Positions 22,487-29,963 of a stretch of DNA of 41,264 bases are shown here, one piece after another. The position numbers were made by a program, and so were the translations under genes. The stretch is from Acidimicrobiales bacterium (GTDB lineage Bacteria; Actinomycetota; Acidimicrobiia; Acidimicrobiales; AC-14), in NCBI GenBank assembly GCA_025463925.1, contig JAODBK010000018.1:1-41264 (forward strand). Direction: 5' to 3'. A model generated the notes under the pieces. The model did not search any database, was not told the origin of the DNA, and saw only the letters and a program-made list of their open reading frames with translations. The first letter of the stretch is position 1; every line of letters begins with the position of its first letter.

Positions 22487-24289
22487 GTGCGCCGTCGTGT
22501 CGTCGTCTGCCTGGTCGCGCTCGCCGCGACGGGCGTGGTGCCGCTGGCGCGGGCGGCGGCGCCCCCGCCGCCACCGGTGCGGCAATCCGGATATCTCGCC
22601 ATGGCCGACGGGGTGAAGCTGCGGTACACGGTCGTGCGGCCGGCGAAGTCCGGGACCTACCCGACGTTGTTCGAGTACTCGGGTTACGACCCGGGCACCA
22701 ACCCGGACGCGGCGTACGTCGACCAGTTCGTGGTGAAGGACGGCGGATACGCGTACATCGGCGTCAATGTGCGCGGCACCGGCTGTTCGGAGGGCACCTT
22801 CGACTTCTTCCAACCGAAGGAGGCCACCGACGGCGCGGCCGTCATCAAGTGGGTGACGTCGCAGCCGTGGAGCAGCGGCAAGGTCGGCATGATCGGCAAG
22901 AGCTTCCCCGGCATCACGCAGCTCTTCGTCGCCGAGCAACGCCCGCCCGGGTTGGCCGCCATCGCGCCCGGCCACTTCTTCGGCGACGCGTACCGCGACA
23001 TCGCGCGGCCGGGCGGCATCATGAACGACGGGTTCTCGTCGTTGTGGAGCTTCGTCGGCCAGCCGAGCTACGAGTTCCAGTCGTCGCCGAAGCAGGTCGC
23101 GGCCGGCGACGCCGGCTGCCGGCGCGGCATCACCGCGGGCGCCACCGGGCTGCCGACCAACCCGTTCGTGCAGCTCCTGCAACACCAATGGGACGACGCA
23201 CTGGTGCGCGAGCGGTCGCCGGACACCCACCTCGATCGCATCCAGGTCCCGATGCTGGCGACGTTGTCCTGGCAGGACGAGCAGCTCGGCAGCCGCAACA
23301 CGGATCTGCTGGCGCGCCTGGACGACATGGGTCGCAGCAACTGGTGGGCCACCCTCACCAACGGCGACCACGGCATGGCCCGCACGAAGACCGAGCTGGC
23401 CGACCTCGAGCGGTTCTACGACCACTTCCTCAAGGGCGAGGCCAACGGGTGGGAGACGCGTCCGCGCGTGCAGGTGTGGTGGGACGCGGGGCGCGACGGT
23501 GCCCGCGCTCCCGGATGGGTCACCGGCATGGCGCACTGGTCGGAGAAGTGGCGCACGCACGACCAGCAGCTCGCGCCGTTCGCGCTGGCGCTCCGCTCCG
23601 GTGGCGCGTTGCGGCCCGCGCCGCCGGCCGCGGCGGAGGGCGGCGACACCTTCGTCGACGCCGGCGGCCAGAGCATCGGCAACCCGAAGTACGGGTCGTC
23701 GGGCTTGCCGGACTCGTACGCGTTGTGGAGCAGCCCGCCGGCGCCCGGCTCGTTCCTCGCGTACACGAGCGCGCCGTTCGCCGCCGATCGCACGTTCCTC
23801 GGGTCGGCGTCGGTGGACCTCTGGCTGTCGTCCTCGGCGCCGGACACCGACCTCGAGGTGATGCTCACCGAGGTGCGGCCCGACGGCACCGAGGTCTACG
23901 TGCAGAAGGGCTGGCTGAAGGCGTCCCACCGCAAGCTCGACCCGCTCCTGTCGACCGCGCTGCGGCCGTACCAGACGCACCAGGCGGCCGACGCCGCCAA
24001 CCTGCGACCCGGCGCCGCCACGATGGTGCGGGTCGAGCTGTTCCCGTTCGGCGCGCTGATCCGCAAGGGCTCACGGGTCCGGCTGTGGGTGCAGGCGCCG
24101 ACCGCGTTGCCCGAGTTGTGGGCGTTCGCGCCGTCGCCGTACCCGGCGGTCGACACCGTCCTGCACGACGCCGCCCACGTCTCGCGCCTGGTGCTGCCGC
24201 TGGTGCCGAACGACGCCAACCGCGTCGCCGCGTTCCCGCGATGCGGCTCGTTGATCCACCAGCCGTGCCGTCCCGACCCACTGGGCTGA
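22487..24289 (+). CDS. S15/CocE-NonD family hydrolase, secreted
   Basis: 600 aa. Signal peptide (VVCLVALAATGVVPLARAAA). The catalytic domain has the X-Pro dipeptidyl-peptidase/CocE layout: PTLFEYSGYDPG, YIGVNVRGTGCSEGTFDFF, and the nucleophile elbow VGMIGKSFPGITQ with Ser in GKSFPG. WQDEQLGS carries the likely Asp and NGDHGMARTKTEL the likely His. Residues about 400-590 form a jelly-roll C-terminal domain (SASVDLWLSSSAPDTDLEVMLTEVRPDG, quoted in parts; FPFGALIRKGSRVRLWV). Members cleave Pro-peptides or acyl/aryl esters and beta-lactam-like amides. The GTG at 22487 matches the start of the signal peptide; a nearby ATG (22477) is out of frame. It diverges from the lipoprotein gene. Confidence 0.88.
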   Translation: MRRRVVVCLVALAATGVVPLARAAAPPPPPVRQSGYLAMADGVKLRYTVVRPAKSGTYPTLFEYSGYDPGTNPDAAYVDQFVVKDGGYAYIGVNVRGTGCSEGTFDFFQPKEATDGAAVIKWVTSQPWSSGKVGMIGKSFPGITQLFVAEQRPPGLAAIAPGHFFGDAYRDIARPGGIMNDGFSSLWSFVGQPSYEFQSSPKQVAAGDAGCRRGITAGATGLPTNPFVQLLQHQWDDALVRERSPDTHLDRIQVPMLATLSWQDEQLGSRNTDLLARLDDMGRSNWWATLTNGDHGMARTKTELADLERFYDHFLKGEANGWETRPRVQVWWDAGRDGARAPGWVTGMAHWSEKWRTHDQQLAPFALALRSGGALRPAPPAAAEGGDTFVDAGGQSIGNPKYGSSGLPDSYALWSSPPAPGSFLAYTSAPFAADRTFLGSASVDLWLSSSAPDTDLEVMLTEVRPDGTEVYVQKGWLKASHRKLDPLLSTALRPYQTHQAADAANLRPGAATMVRVELFPFGALIRKGSRVRLWVQAPTALPELWAFAPSPYPAVDTVLHDAAHVSRLVLPLVPNDANRVAAFPRCGSLIHQPCRPDPLG

Positions 24290-24306
24290 GGTCTTCGTCG
24301 CACGGC

Positions 24307-26976
24307 TCATTCGGCGAGGTGCGCGGTGGCGATGCCCCACGCGGCGAGCACGAACGAGCCGTCGAAGGGCGCGAGCGGGCGGCCGCGGAGGTCGACGAGC
24401 CAGCCGCGGCGGCCGTCGACGGCCACGGTCGTCGGTTCGGGCCGGGGGTTGAACACCCGCAGCTCGAGCGCGCCGCCGGCGTCGCGGCGCAGCGCGGAGA
24501 CCTCGGCGCCGTCGACCGTCAGCGCGGTGCCTTCGGGCGGGCGGTCGGCCTGGCCGACGCCGGTGACGACCTCCATCGGCAGGAAGACGTCGTCGACCAG
24601 CGCGTAGGGATCGGCGTCGGGGTCGACCGACAGCGCGTAGCGGAACGAGCGGCGGCCGGGGAGCTGCGGGCCTTCGACCGCGATCGGGGGCCCGGCCGGG
24701 AGCGGGCGGGCCGCCATCTCGGTGCCGGAGATCAGGCCGGTGCAGCGCAGCAGCGTGAGCGCCAGCGCGCTGGCGGCGCCGTTCTCGATCCGCACCAGCT
24801 CGTACTCGAGCAGGCCCTCGTGGAGGACGGTGAGGCCGCCCGCCTGGACGAACCGGCGGCTCGGAAACGTCGGCAGCGGCAGCTCGTGGGGCCCGCCTTC
24901 CGCGGTGAGGCCGCGCTCGACGGTCGCGAACGCGCACTCGGCGCGCGAAGTCGTCGCCGGCGCGGGCAGCGGGAACCAGGTCCGCATCCGATGGTCGCGC
25001 GACTGGTTGTCGAGCGACGTCGTGACCCGCACGACGTGTTCGCCGGCGCGCAACTCGATCTCGGTCGTCACCTCGGTGCGACGGGTGCCCACCCGCTCGT
25101 CGCCGACCACCGCGGCCGGCCAGTCGAACGATCGCACCACGCGCAGGGTGGCGCGCAGCGGGCCGGTGTCGGCCACCTCGGTGGCGACGAACGCCGGATG
25201 GTGGACGACGGTGTCGTTGGCCGGCGGCGACCAGTTGTAGGTGTCGCCGTGGTCGCCGTCGTCGACGAGCTGGTCGAAGCCGGCCAGCCCGTTGATCGCG
25301 AACGTCCCCGACTCCTGGTCGACCTCGACCCGCACGATCCCGTTGTCCAGCCACGCCGAAGGCTCGAGCCCGGCCCGCGCCGGCGCGACGTCGAGCGTCG
25401 CCGCCGGCTCGATGTGCCGCCAACCGAAGCCCGGTGCGCCGGTGACGCGGACGAGCGACCGCCGGAAGCCGTCGCGCTCGACGCGGATGCGGAGCCGGTC
25501 GGTCCGCCGGCCGCCGGCCAAGGCGTAGAGATCGTTGATGCTCGCCGCGGTGCTCGCCACCTGCGCCCGGCCGACACCGCTCCGGAGCACGACGTCGATG
25601 GTCCCGTCACTGTCCTCGACGTCGATCGAGCTGAAGTCGAGGCCGTCGGCCAGCTCGTCGTTGCGCAACTGGCCGAGCGCGATCGACAGCCCCGCGCCGG
25701 TGGTCTCGCGCTCGACGACGGCGTCGGACCGTGACCACACCACTTGCTCGTTCGGCCCGGCCGCGGCGGCGCCGCCCGGCAACCGCACCTCCACCAGGCC
25801 CGACCGGGCGCGCGCCGACGGGTTGACGGCGTGGGGACCGCGCTCGGCGAGCGTTGCCGCGAGGAATCGCAGGCCATGGCGCGCCAGCCCGGCGGCCGCG
25901 GTCGTTGCTTCGGCGAACCGGTGGAGCACCGCGTCGGCGACGTCGTCGACCGAGCACGCGCAGATCGAGTCGTGCGCGGCGTTGCGGATGACCTCGCGCC
26001 ACGCGAGATCGAGCAACCGGCCGGGCCAGTGGTCGGCCGGCGCGAAGAGCGCGTTCAGCGGCTCGGCGCGTCGCTCGAGCTCGCGCTCGGCGCGGGCGGC
26101 CGCCTGCTTGACGTCGACGCGGTTGGACAGCACGCCCATCAGGAGGTTCGACCGGGCCGCCGACCGCAGTTCGCCGGACCACGACGGCAAGCCGGTGACC
26201 GGCGCGTCGGCCAGATACTCCGGCAGCGACGTGACGACGAGCCGGTAGTCGTCCTGCAGGTCGTTGGCCTCGGTGACGACCCGGCCGAGCCATCGCTGCG
26301 GCGCCTGGTGGTCGGTGCCGTTCATCCAGAGCATCGGCGCGCCGGCCGGCAGCGCGTCGCCGAGCTCGGCTTCGTGCGACCGGATGCGCGCGACCAGCGC
26401 CTTGGCGTCGTCCGGCATGGCGGCGCCGTTGCCGTAGCCGACCCAGAGATGCTCGGCTCGCACGGTGGAACCGTCCGGTGCCGACCACCAGAACGCCGTG
26501 CGGTCGACGCTCGACGGCACGCCGCGCCACACCACCGCGTGCCCGAAGCCGGCGAGCCGCAGGATCTGCGGCATCTGCGCGACGTGGCCGAACATGTCCG
26601 GGAGGTACCCAACGTTCATCGCCCCGCCGAACGCCGCCGCCCGCTCGATGCCGAGCTGCAGGTCGCGCACGATCGTCTCACCCGACACGCAGAACTCGTC
26701 CATGAGGACGTACCACGGGCCCATCGCCAGCCGGCCGCTGGCGGCCAGCCGCCGGATGCGGTCTTCCGCCTCGGGCCGCACCTCGAGGTAGTCGTCGACC
26801 ACCGCCATCTGCCCGTCGAGCAGGAAGCGGGCGTAGCTCGGGTCGGCCTCGAGGCGGGGGAGGAACTCGTCGAGCAGGTGCACCAACCGGAGGCGGAACG
26901 CCTGGAACGGCGCGTACCACTCGCGGTCCCAGTGGGTGTGCGGCACGACGGCGATCGTGCGGGGCGGGTCGGCCAT
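24307..26976 (-). CDS. Glycoside hydrolase family 38 protein, alpha-mannosidase
   Basis: 889 aa, cytoplasmic. The N-terminal GH38 barrel has the zinc-binding AVVPHTHWDREWY (H-x-D, about residues 12-16), MDEFCVSGETIVRDLQ, and GYLPDMFGHVAQMPQILRLAGF, where the Asp of PDMFGH is the nucleophile. A helical middle domain follows (DHWPGRLLDLAWREVIRNAAHDS, quoted in parts) with beta-sandwich domains to the end. Length is normal for bacterial enzymes. It shares the divergent promoter at 26983 with an RpiB-type isomerase, suggesting co-expression for sugar salvage. Substrate probably alpha-mannosyl oligosaccharides or a mannose-containing lipoglycan fragment; no transport genes are adjacent. Confidence 0.93.
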   Translation of the reverse strand: MADPPRTIAVVPHTHWDREWYAPFQAFRLRLVHLLDEFLPRLEADPSYARFLLDGQMAVVDDYLEVRPEAEDRIRRLAASGRLAMGPWYVLMDEFCVSGETIVRDLQLGIERAAAFGGAMNVGYLPDMFGHVAQMPQILRLAGFGHAVVWRGVPSSVDRTAFWWSAPDGSTVRAEHLWVGYGNGAAMPDDAKALVARIRSHEAELGDALPAGAPMLWMNGTDHQAPQRWLGRVVTEANDLQDDYRLVVTSLPEYLADAPVTGLPSWSGELRSAARSNLLMGVLSNRVDVKQAAARAERELERRAEPLNALFAPADHWPGRLLDLAWREVIRNAAHDSICACSVDDVADAVLHRFAEATTAAAGLARHGLRFLAATLAERGPHAVNPSARARSGLVEVRLPGGAAAAGPNEQVVWSRSDAVVERETTGAGLSIALGQLRNDELADGLDFSSIDVEDSDGTIDVVLRSGVGRAQVASTAASINDLYALAGGRRTDRLRIRVERDGFRRSLVRVTGAPGFGWRHIEPAATLDVAPARAGLEPSAWLDNGIVRVEVDQESGTFAINGLAGFDQLVDDGDHGDTYNWSPPANDTVVHHPAFVATEVADTGPLRATLRVVRSFDWPAAVVGDERVGTRRTEVTTEIELRAGEHVVRVTTSLDNQSRDHRMRTWFPLPAPATTSRAECAFATVERGLTAEGGPHELPLPTFPSRRFVQAGGLTVLHEGLLEYELVRIENGAASALALTLLRCTGLISGTEMAARPLPAGPPIAVEGPQLPGRRSFRYALSVDPDADPYALVDDVFLPMEVVTGVGQADRPPEGTALTVDGAEVSALRRDAGGALELRVFNPRPEPTTVAVDGRRGWLVDLRGRPLAPFDGSFVLAAWGIATAHLAE

Positions 26977-26982
26977 GGCCCC

Positions 26983-26992
26983 AGGGTACGGT
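26983..26992. promoter_or_regulatory. Symmetrical divergent promoter element between GH38 and RpiB-type gene
   Basis: AGGGTACGGT gives TACGGT on the plus strand (8 nt before the ATG at 27001) and TACCCT on the minus strand (6 nt before the ATG at 26976), sharing TA at 26987-26988. Only 24 bp separate the start codons, so both messages should be leaderless. Confidence 0.6.
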
Positions 26993-27000
26993 CAGCACGC

Positions 27001-27420
27001 ATGCGCATCGCGTTCGGCACCGACGAGCGGACTCCGGTCACGGACGCGGTCGTCGTCGCCATCGCCGAGCGCGGGCACGAGGTCGTGCTGCGGGTCGAGG
27101 ACGACGCCTGGCCCGACGTCGGCCGCCGCGTCGGCGAGGCCGTCGCCGGTGGTCAGGCCGACCGCGGGATCGTCTGCTGCTGGACCGGCACCGGGGTGTC
27201 GATCGCGGCCAACAAGGTGCCCGGCGTTCGCGCCGCGTTGTGCACGGACGCCGAGACGGCGCGCGGCGCGCGCACGTGGAATGACGCCAACGTGTTGGCC
27301 TTCGGCCTGCGGCTCACGTCGCCCGCGATCGCGTCGGAGCTCATCGACGCGTTCCTCGACACCGACACCGATCCGGACGAGGCCGGCACCATCGCGGCCG
27401 TGGAGCCCCGCGAACCATGA
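27001..27420 (+). CDS. RpiB/LacA/LacB-family sugar-phosphate isomerase
   Basis: 139 aa. The RpiB signature GVSIAANKVPGVRAALCTDAETARGARTWNDANVLAFG is complete (quoted in parts: SIAANKVPGVRAALCTD and NDANVLAFG). The catalytic cysteine position is CCWTGTG, aligned to the ICGTGIG of E. coli RpiB, so Cys is kept but the following Gly is Trp. The short N-terminal motif FGTDERTPVTDAVV is also recognisable. It interconverts ribose-5-phosphate and ribulose-5-phosphate or an analogous aldose/ketose phosphate; the Trp change makes another pentose or hexose substrate plausible. Divergent from the mannosidase. Confidence 0.88.
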   Translation: MRIAFGTDERTPVTDAVVVAIAERGHEVVLRVEDDAWPDVGRRVGEAVAGGQADRGIVCCWTGTGVSIAANKVPGVRAALCTDAETARGARTWNDANVLAFGLRLTSPAIASELIDAFLDTDTDPDEAGTIAAVEPREP

Positions 27421-27433
27421 GGCGGGTGTCGGT

Positions 27434-27439
27434 TACGTT
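27434..27439 (+). promoter_or_regulatory. -10 element for the GYD-domain gene
   Basis: TACGTT lies 6 nt before the ATG at 27446, again a leaderless-type position. Confidence 0.45.
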
Positions 27440-27445
27440 CATGGC

Positions 27446-27733
27446 ATGCCCAAGTACATCATGCTCTCCACGCTCGGTCCCGACGGCATGGCAACCCTGC
27501 GTTCGCACCCGGAACGACTGCTCGCGGTGAACTCCGAAGTGGAGGCGATGGGTGTCCGGGTGGAGCAGCAGTACGCGCTGCTCGGCAGCTACGACTTCCT
27601 GAACATCCTCGACGCGCCCGACGAGAAGGCACTCGCGAAGGTCGCGGTCGCGCTCGGCGCACGCGGCACGCTGAAGACGCAGACCATGGTCGCGATCCCG
27701 ATCGAAGACTTCATCGAAGCCGTGCGGGACTAG
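27446..27733 (+). CDS. GYD domain-containing small protein
   Basis: 95 aa, PF08734-type dimeric alpha-beta barrel. The name motif appears as LLGSYDFLNILDAP, with the usual start PKYIMLSTLGPDGM, the segment EAMGVRVEQQYAL and a closing VAIPIEDFIEAV. The function of the family is unknown. I chose the ATG at 27446 because it is placed correctly after TACGTT and matches the family start; an ATG at 27441 is out of frame. Confidence 0.85.
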   Translation: MPKYIMLSTLGPDGMATLRSHPERLLAVNSEVEAMGVRVEQQYALLGSYDFLNILDAPDEKALAKVAVALGARGTLKTQTMVAIPIEDFIEAVRD

Positions 27734-27743
27734 ACGCGGGCGG

Positions 27744-27980
27744 TCAGTACCACCACATGCCTTGGCGACGACGTTCCTTGCGGACGTCGTCGAACACGAA
27801 CTCGACCGGGAGGATCATGCGGTCGGAGAGGCGGCGGATCCGGTAGCCGGAGGCGGTGACGTCGGCGACCTCGAAGCCGTGCGACCAGGCGTCGTCGAAC
27901 CGCCTGCGAACCTCGACGCGCGTTCCTGCCGCCAGGGCCTCATCGTGATCCTGGAGCTGCTCGAGTGTCGTGATTGCCAC
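27744..27980 (-). CDS. Small SH3-like protein of unknown function
   Basis: 78 aa. LAAGTRVEVRRRFDDAWSHGFEVADV followed by YRIRRLSDRMILPVEFVFDDVRKERRRQGMWWY (quoted in parts) looks like a Tudor/SH3-type small beta-barrel: GTRVEVRRRFDD and GFEVADVTASGYRIRRLSD are typical strand-turn patterns. The C-terminus ends RRQGMWWY, basic and aromatic. AAAGGGGG lies 6 nt before the GTG at 27980, so this gene has a real Shine-Dalgarno. It diverges from selD. Its role is unknown. Confidence 0.75.
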   Translation of the reverse strand: MAITTLEQLQDHDEALAAGTRVEVRRRFDDAWSHGFEVADVTASGYRIRRLSDRMILPVEFVFDDVRKERRRQGMWWY

Positions 27981-28059
27981 GGGCACCCCCTTTGTCCGGT
28001 TTCCATCATCGACCGCGGCGCGCCGACGATCAACCCCCGCAGCGTGAATACTGGGTTTC

Positions 28060-29073
28060 GTGGATGTGAAGCTGACGGAGTGGACGTCGTGCGGTGGTTG
28101 TGCCGCGAAGTGGGGCGCAGCCCCGCTCGCGGGACTGCTCCGCACGGTGGCGGGCGGCCCCTCGGCGGAGGTCTCCGGACTGCTGGTGGGGCTGGCGCCG
28201 TTCGACGACGCCGCGGTGCTCCTGCTCGCCGACGACCTCGCGCTCGTCTCCACGACCGACTTCTTCCCACCGCTCGTCGACGACCCGGCGGACTTCGGTG
28301 CGATCGCGGCGGCCAACGCGTGCAGCGACATCTTCGCCATGGGCGGACAGGTGAAGATCGCCCTCAACGTCGCCGCCTTCCCGGAGCGGCTGCCGGTCGA
28401 GGCGATCGGCGCGATCCTCACCGCGGCCGCCGAGGTGGTCGTCGAGGCGGGTGGCGTGATCGCCGGCGGCCACACCATCCGGTCCGAGGAGCCGATCTTC
28501 GGGCTGGCCGTGCAGGGTGTCGTCGACCCCCGCCGCGTCTGGACCAAGGCGGGGGCGTTGCCCGGTGACGCGTTGGTGCTCTCGAAGCCGATCGGCTCCG
28601 GCATCGTGCTGGCCGGCGCGGGCGACGAGGACAAGGCCGCCGCCATCGCGGTGATGCGCCGCCTCAACCGGGCGGCCGCCGAGGCGCTGTCGGCGCTGCC
28701 CGACCCGCCGCACGCGGTCACCGACGTCACCGGGTTCGGTCTCCTCGGCCACGGGTGGGAGATGGCCGAGCGTTCGGGCGCGACGCTGGCGTTCGACGCC
28801 GGCCGGCTCCCGCGGTACGCCGGCGCGCTGGTCGCCGCCGAGGCCGGCACCCGCACGGGCGGGGACGCCCGCAACCGGGCGCACCTGGAAGGCAAGGTCG
28901 CGGTGGCGGATGGCGTCCCCGATTCGCTGGTCGCGCTGGCGTACGACCCGCAGACATCGGGCGGCTTGCTGGCGTCGGTGGCGCCGTCGGCGGTCGACCG
29001 GCTGGCCGGCGCCGGGTTCGTCGTGGTCGGTGAGGTCCTCGCCGGCCCGGCCGGCGTCACCCTGCGGCGGTAG
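28060..29073 (+). CDS. selD: Selenide, water dikinase
   Basis: 337 aa. It makes selenophosphate from selenide and ATP for selenocysteine or selenouridine synthesis. Features: the N-terminal loop LTEWTSCGGCAAKWG (active-site Cys in GGCAAK, conserved Lys kept; the second Cys of the E. coli GCGCK is Ala, and an extra Cys precedes); FDDAAVLLLADDLALVSTTDFF (PurM-like ATP/Mg site, Asp-rich); NACSDIFAMGG; GGHTIRSEEPIFGLAVQG; and YDPQTSGGLLAS at the end. The protein is cysteine-type, not selenocysteine-type. The GTG at 28060 lies 7 nt after AATACT. selA, selB and a tRNA-Sec are not in the window. Confidence 0.93.
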   Translation: MDVKLTEWTSCGGCAAKWGAAPLAGLLRTVAGGPSAEVSGLLVGLAPFDDAAVLLLADDLALVSTTDFFPPLVDDPADFGAIAAANACSDIFAMGGQVKIALNVAAFPERLPVEAIGAILTAAAEVVVEAGGVIAGGHTIRSEEPIFGLAVQGVVDPRRVWTKAGALPGDALVLSKPIGSGIVLAGAGDEDKAAAIAVMRRLNRAAAEALSALPDPPHAVTDVTGFGLLGHGWEMAERSGATLAFDAGRLPRYAGALVAAEAGTRTGGDARNRAHLEGKVAVADGVPDSLVALAYDPQTSGGLLASVAPSAVDRLAGAGFVVVGEVLAGPAGVTLRR

Positions 29074-29083
29074 GCCGCCGCGC

Positions 29084-29089
29084 TACGGT
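29084..29089 (+). promoter_or_regulatory. -10 element for rnhB
   Basis: TACGGT lies 9 nt before the rnhB ATG at 29099. Confidence 0.4.
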
Positions 29090-29098
29090 TCGACGCAC

Positions 29099-29797
29099 AT
29101 GGCTTTGGCGATCCAGCGGCCGACGCGCGGGCAGATCCGCCGAGGCATCCCCGGCCTCGTCACCGAGCGCGCGCTGTGGGACGAGGGTGCCGAGTGGGTC
29201 GTGGGCGTCGACGAGGTGGGCCGGGGCTCCTGGGCCGGGCCGATCTCAGTGGGCGCCGCGGTCCTGCCCCGTGACCGCCGGGTGTACAAGGTGCGTGACT
29301 CGAAGCTGCTCACCGAGACCGAGCGCGAGCGCCTGTTCGATCGCATCGGCGATTGGTGCGCCGCCTGGGCCGTCGGCCACGCCAGCCAGGTCGAGTGCGA
29401 CGAGCTCGGCATGTCGGCGGCGCAGAAGCTCGCCGCCCGCCGCGCCATCGCCGGGCTGGCCCTGCCGTCGGCGCCGGACGCGGTGCTGGTCGACGGCACG
29501 TGGGACTTCGTCGCCGGCGGCCAGGCCCGCCGGCTGGTGAAGGGCGACCGGACGTGCCTGTCGATCGCGGCGGCGTCGGTGCTCGCCAAGGTCGTACGCG
29601 ACCGGTTGATGCGCGCCGAGGCCGAGCACTTCCCGGCGTTCGACTTCGACCGGAACAAGGGCTACCCGTGCCCCCGTCACAAGGCGGCGCTGGCCGCGTT
29701 CGGCCCCACGTCGATCCACCGACGGACATGGGTGTTCATGGACCACATCCCGTGGTCGGGCGTGCCGCGCGCCAGCAATCAGCAGTCGCTCTGGTAG
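29099..29797 (+). CDS. rnhB: Ribonuclease HII
   Basis: 232 aa. Removes ribonucleotides from RNA/DNA hybrids. Catalytic signature VVGVDEVGRGSWAGP (Asp-Glu pair), VYKVRDSKLLTETERERLF, AVLVDGTWDF (Asp), LVKGDRTCLSIAAASVLAKVVRDRLM (Lys and Asp; quoted in parts) and NKGYPCPRHKAALAAFG. All four active-site carboxylates are visible. About 30 residues precede the core motif, slightly longer than usual. Downstream is a 51-aa lipoprotein after 9 nt. Confidence 0.95.
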   Translation: MALAIQRPTRGQIRRGIPGLVTERALWDEGAEWVVGVDEVGRGSWAGPISVGAAVLPRDRRVYKVRDSKLLTETERERLFDRIGDWCAAWAVGHASQVECDELGMSAAQKLAARRAIAGLALPSAPDAVLVDGTWDFVAGGQARRLVKGDRTCLSIAAASVLAKVVRDRLMRAEAEHFPAFDFDRNKGYPCPRHKAALAAFGPTSIHRRTWVFMDHIPWSGVPRASNQQSLW

Positions 29798-29806
29798 GAG
29801 GGTGCC

Positions 29807-29962
29807 GTGAGAGCTCGCCATCGCGCCGTGGTGCTGGTCGGCGCCGCGCTGTTCGGTGTCCTCGGCGCGGCGTGCACCAACGACAACGGTGGTGCCATGC
29901 AGCCGGGTGCCGCGACGACGACCGCACCGGCGACCACTGCGCCGGCGACGACCGCGCCCTGA
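29807..29962 (+). CDS. 51-aa small lipoprotein
   Basis: The GTG at 29807 is preceded by TAGGAGGG 4 nt upstream (overlapping the rnhB stop). It encodes VRARHRAVVLVGAALFGVLG then AAC, a good lipobox (LGAAC), and a short tail (TNDNGGAMQPG and three A-T-T-A-P units). It is co-directional with rnhB by 9 nt and convergent with the FtsX-type gene, whose stop begins 2 nt later. Function unknown; small proline/threonine-tailed lipoproteins are usually spacers or anchors. Confidence 0.6.
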   Translation: MRARHRAVVLVGAALFGVLGAACTNDNGGAMQPGAATTTAPATTAPATTAP

Positions 29963-29963
29963 C

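Noticed and set aside
21691-25734. A 1347-codon plus-strand frame over the lipoprotein, S15 and mannosidase genes
   Set aside because: Arg/Asp/Gly-rich shadow that crosses three well-supported genes on both strands; no domain.
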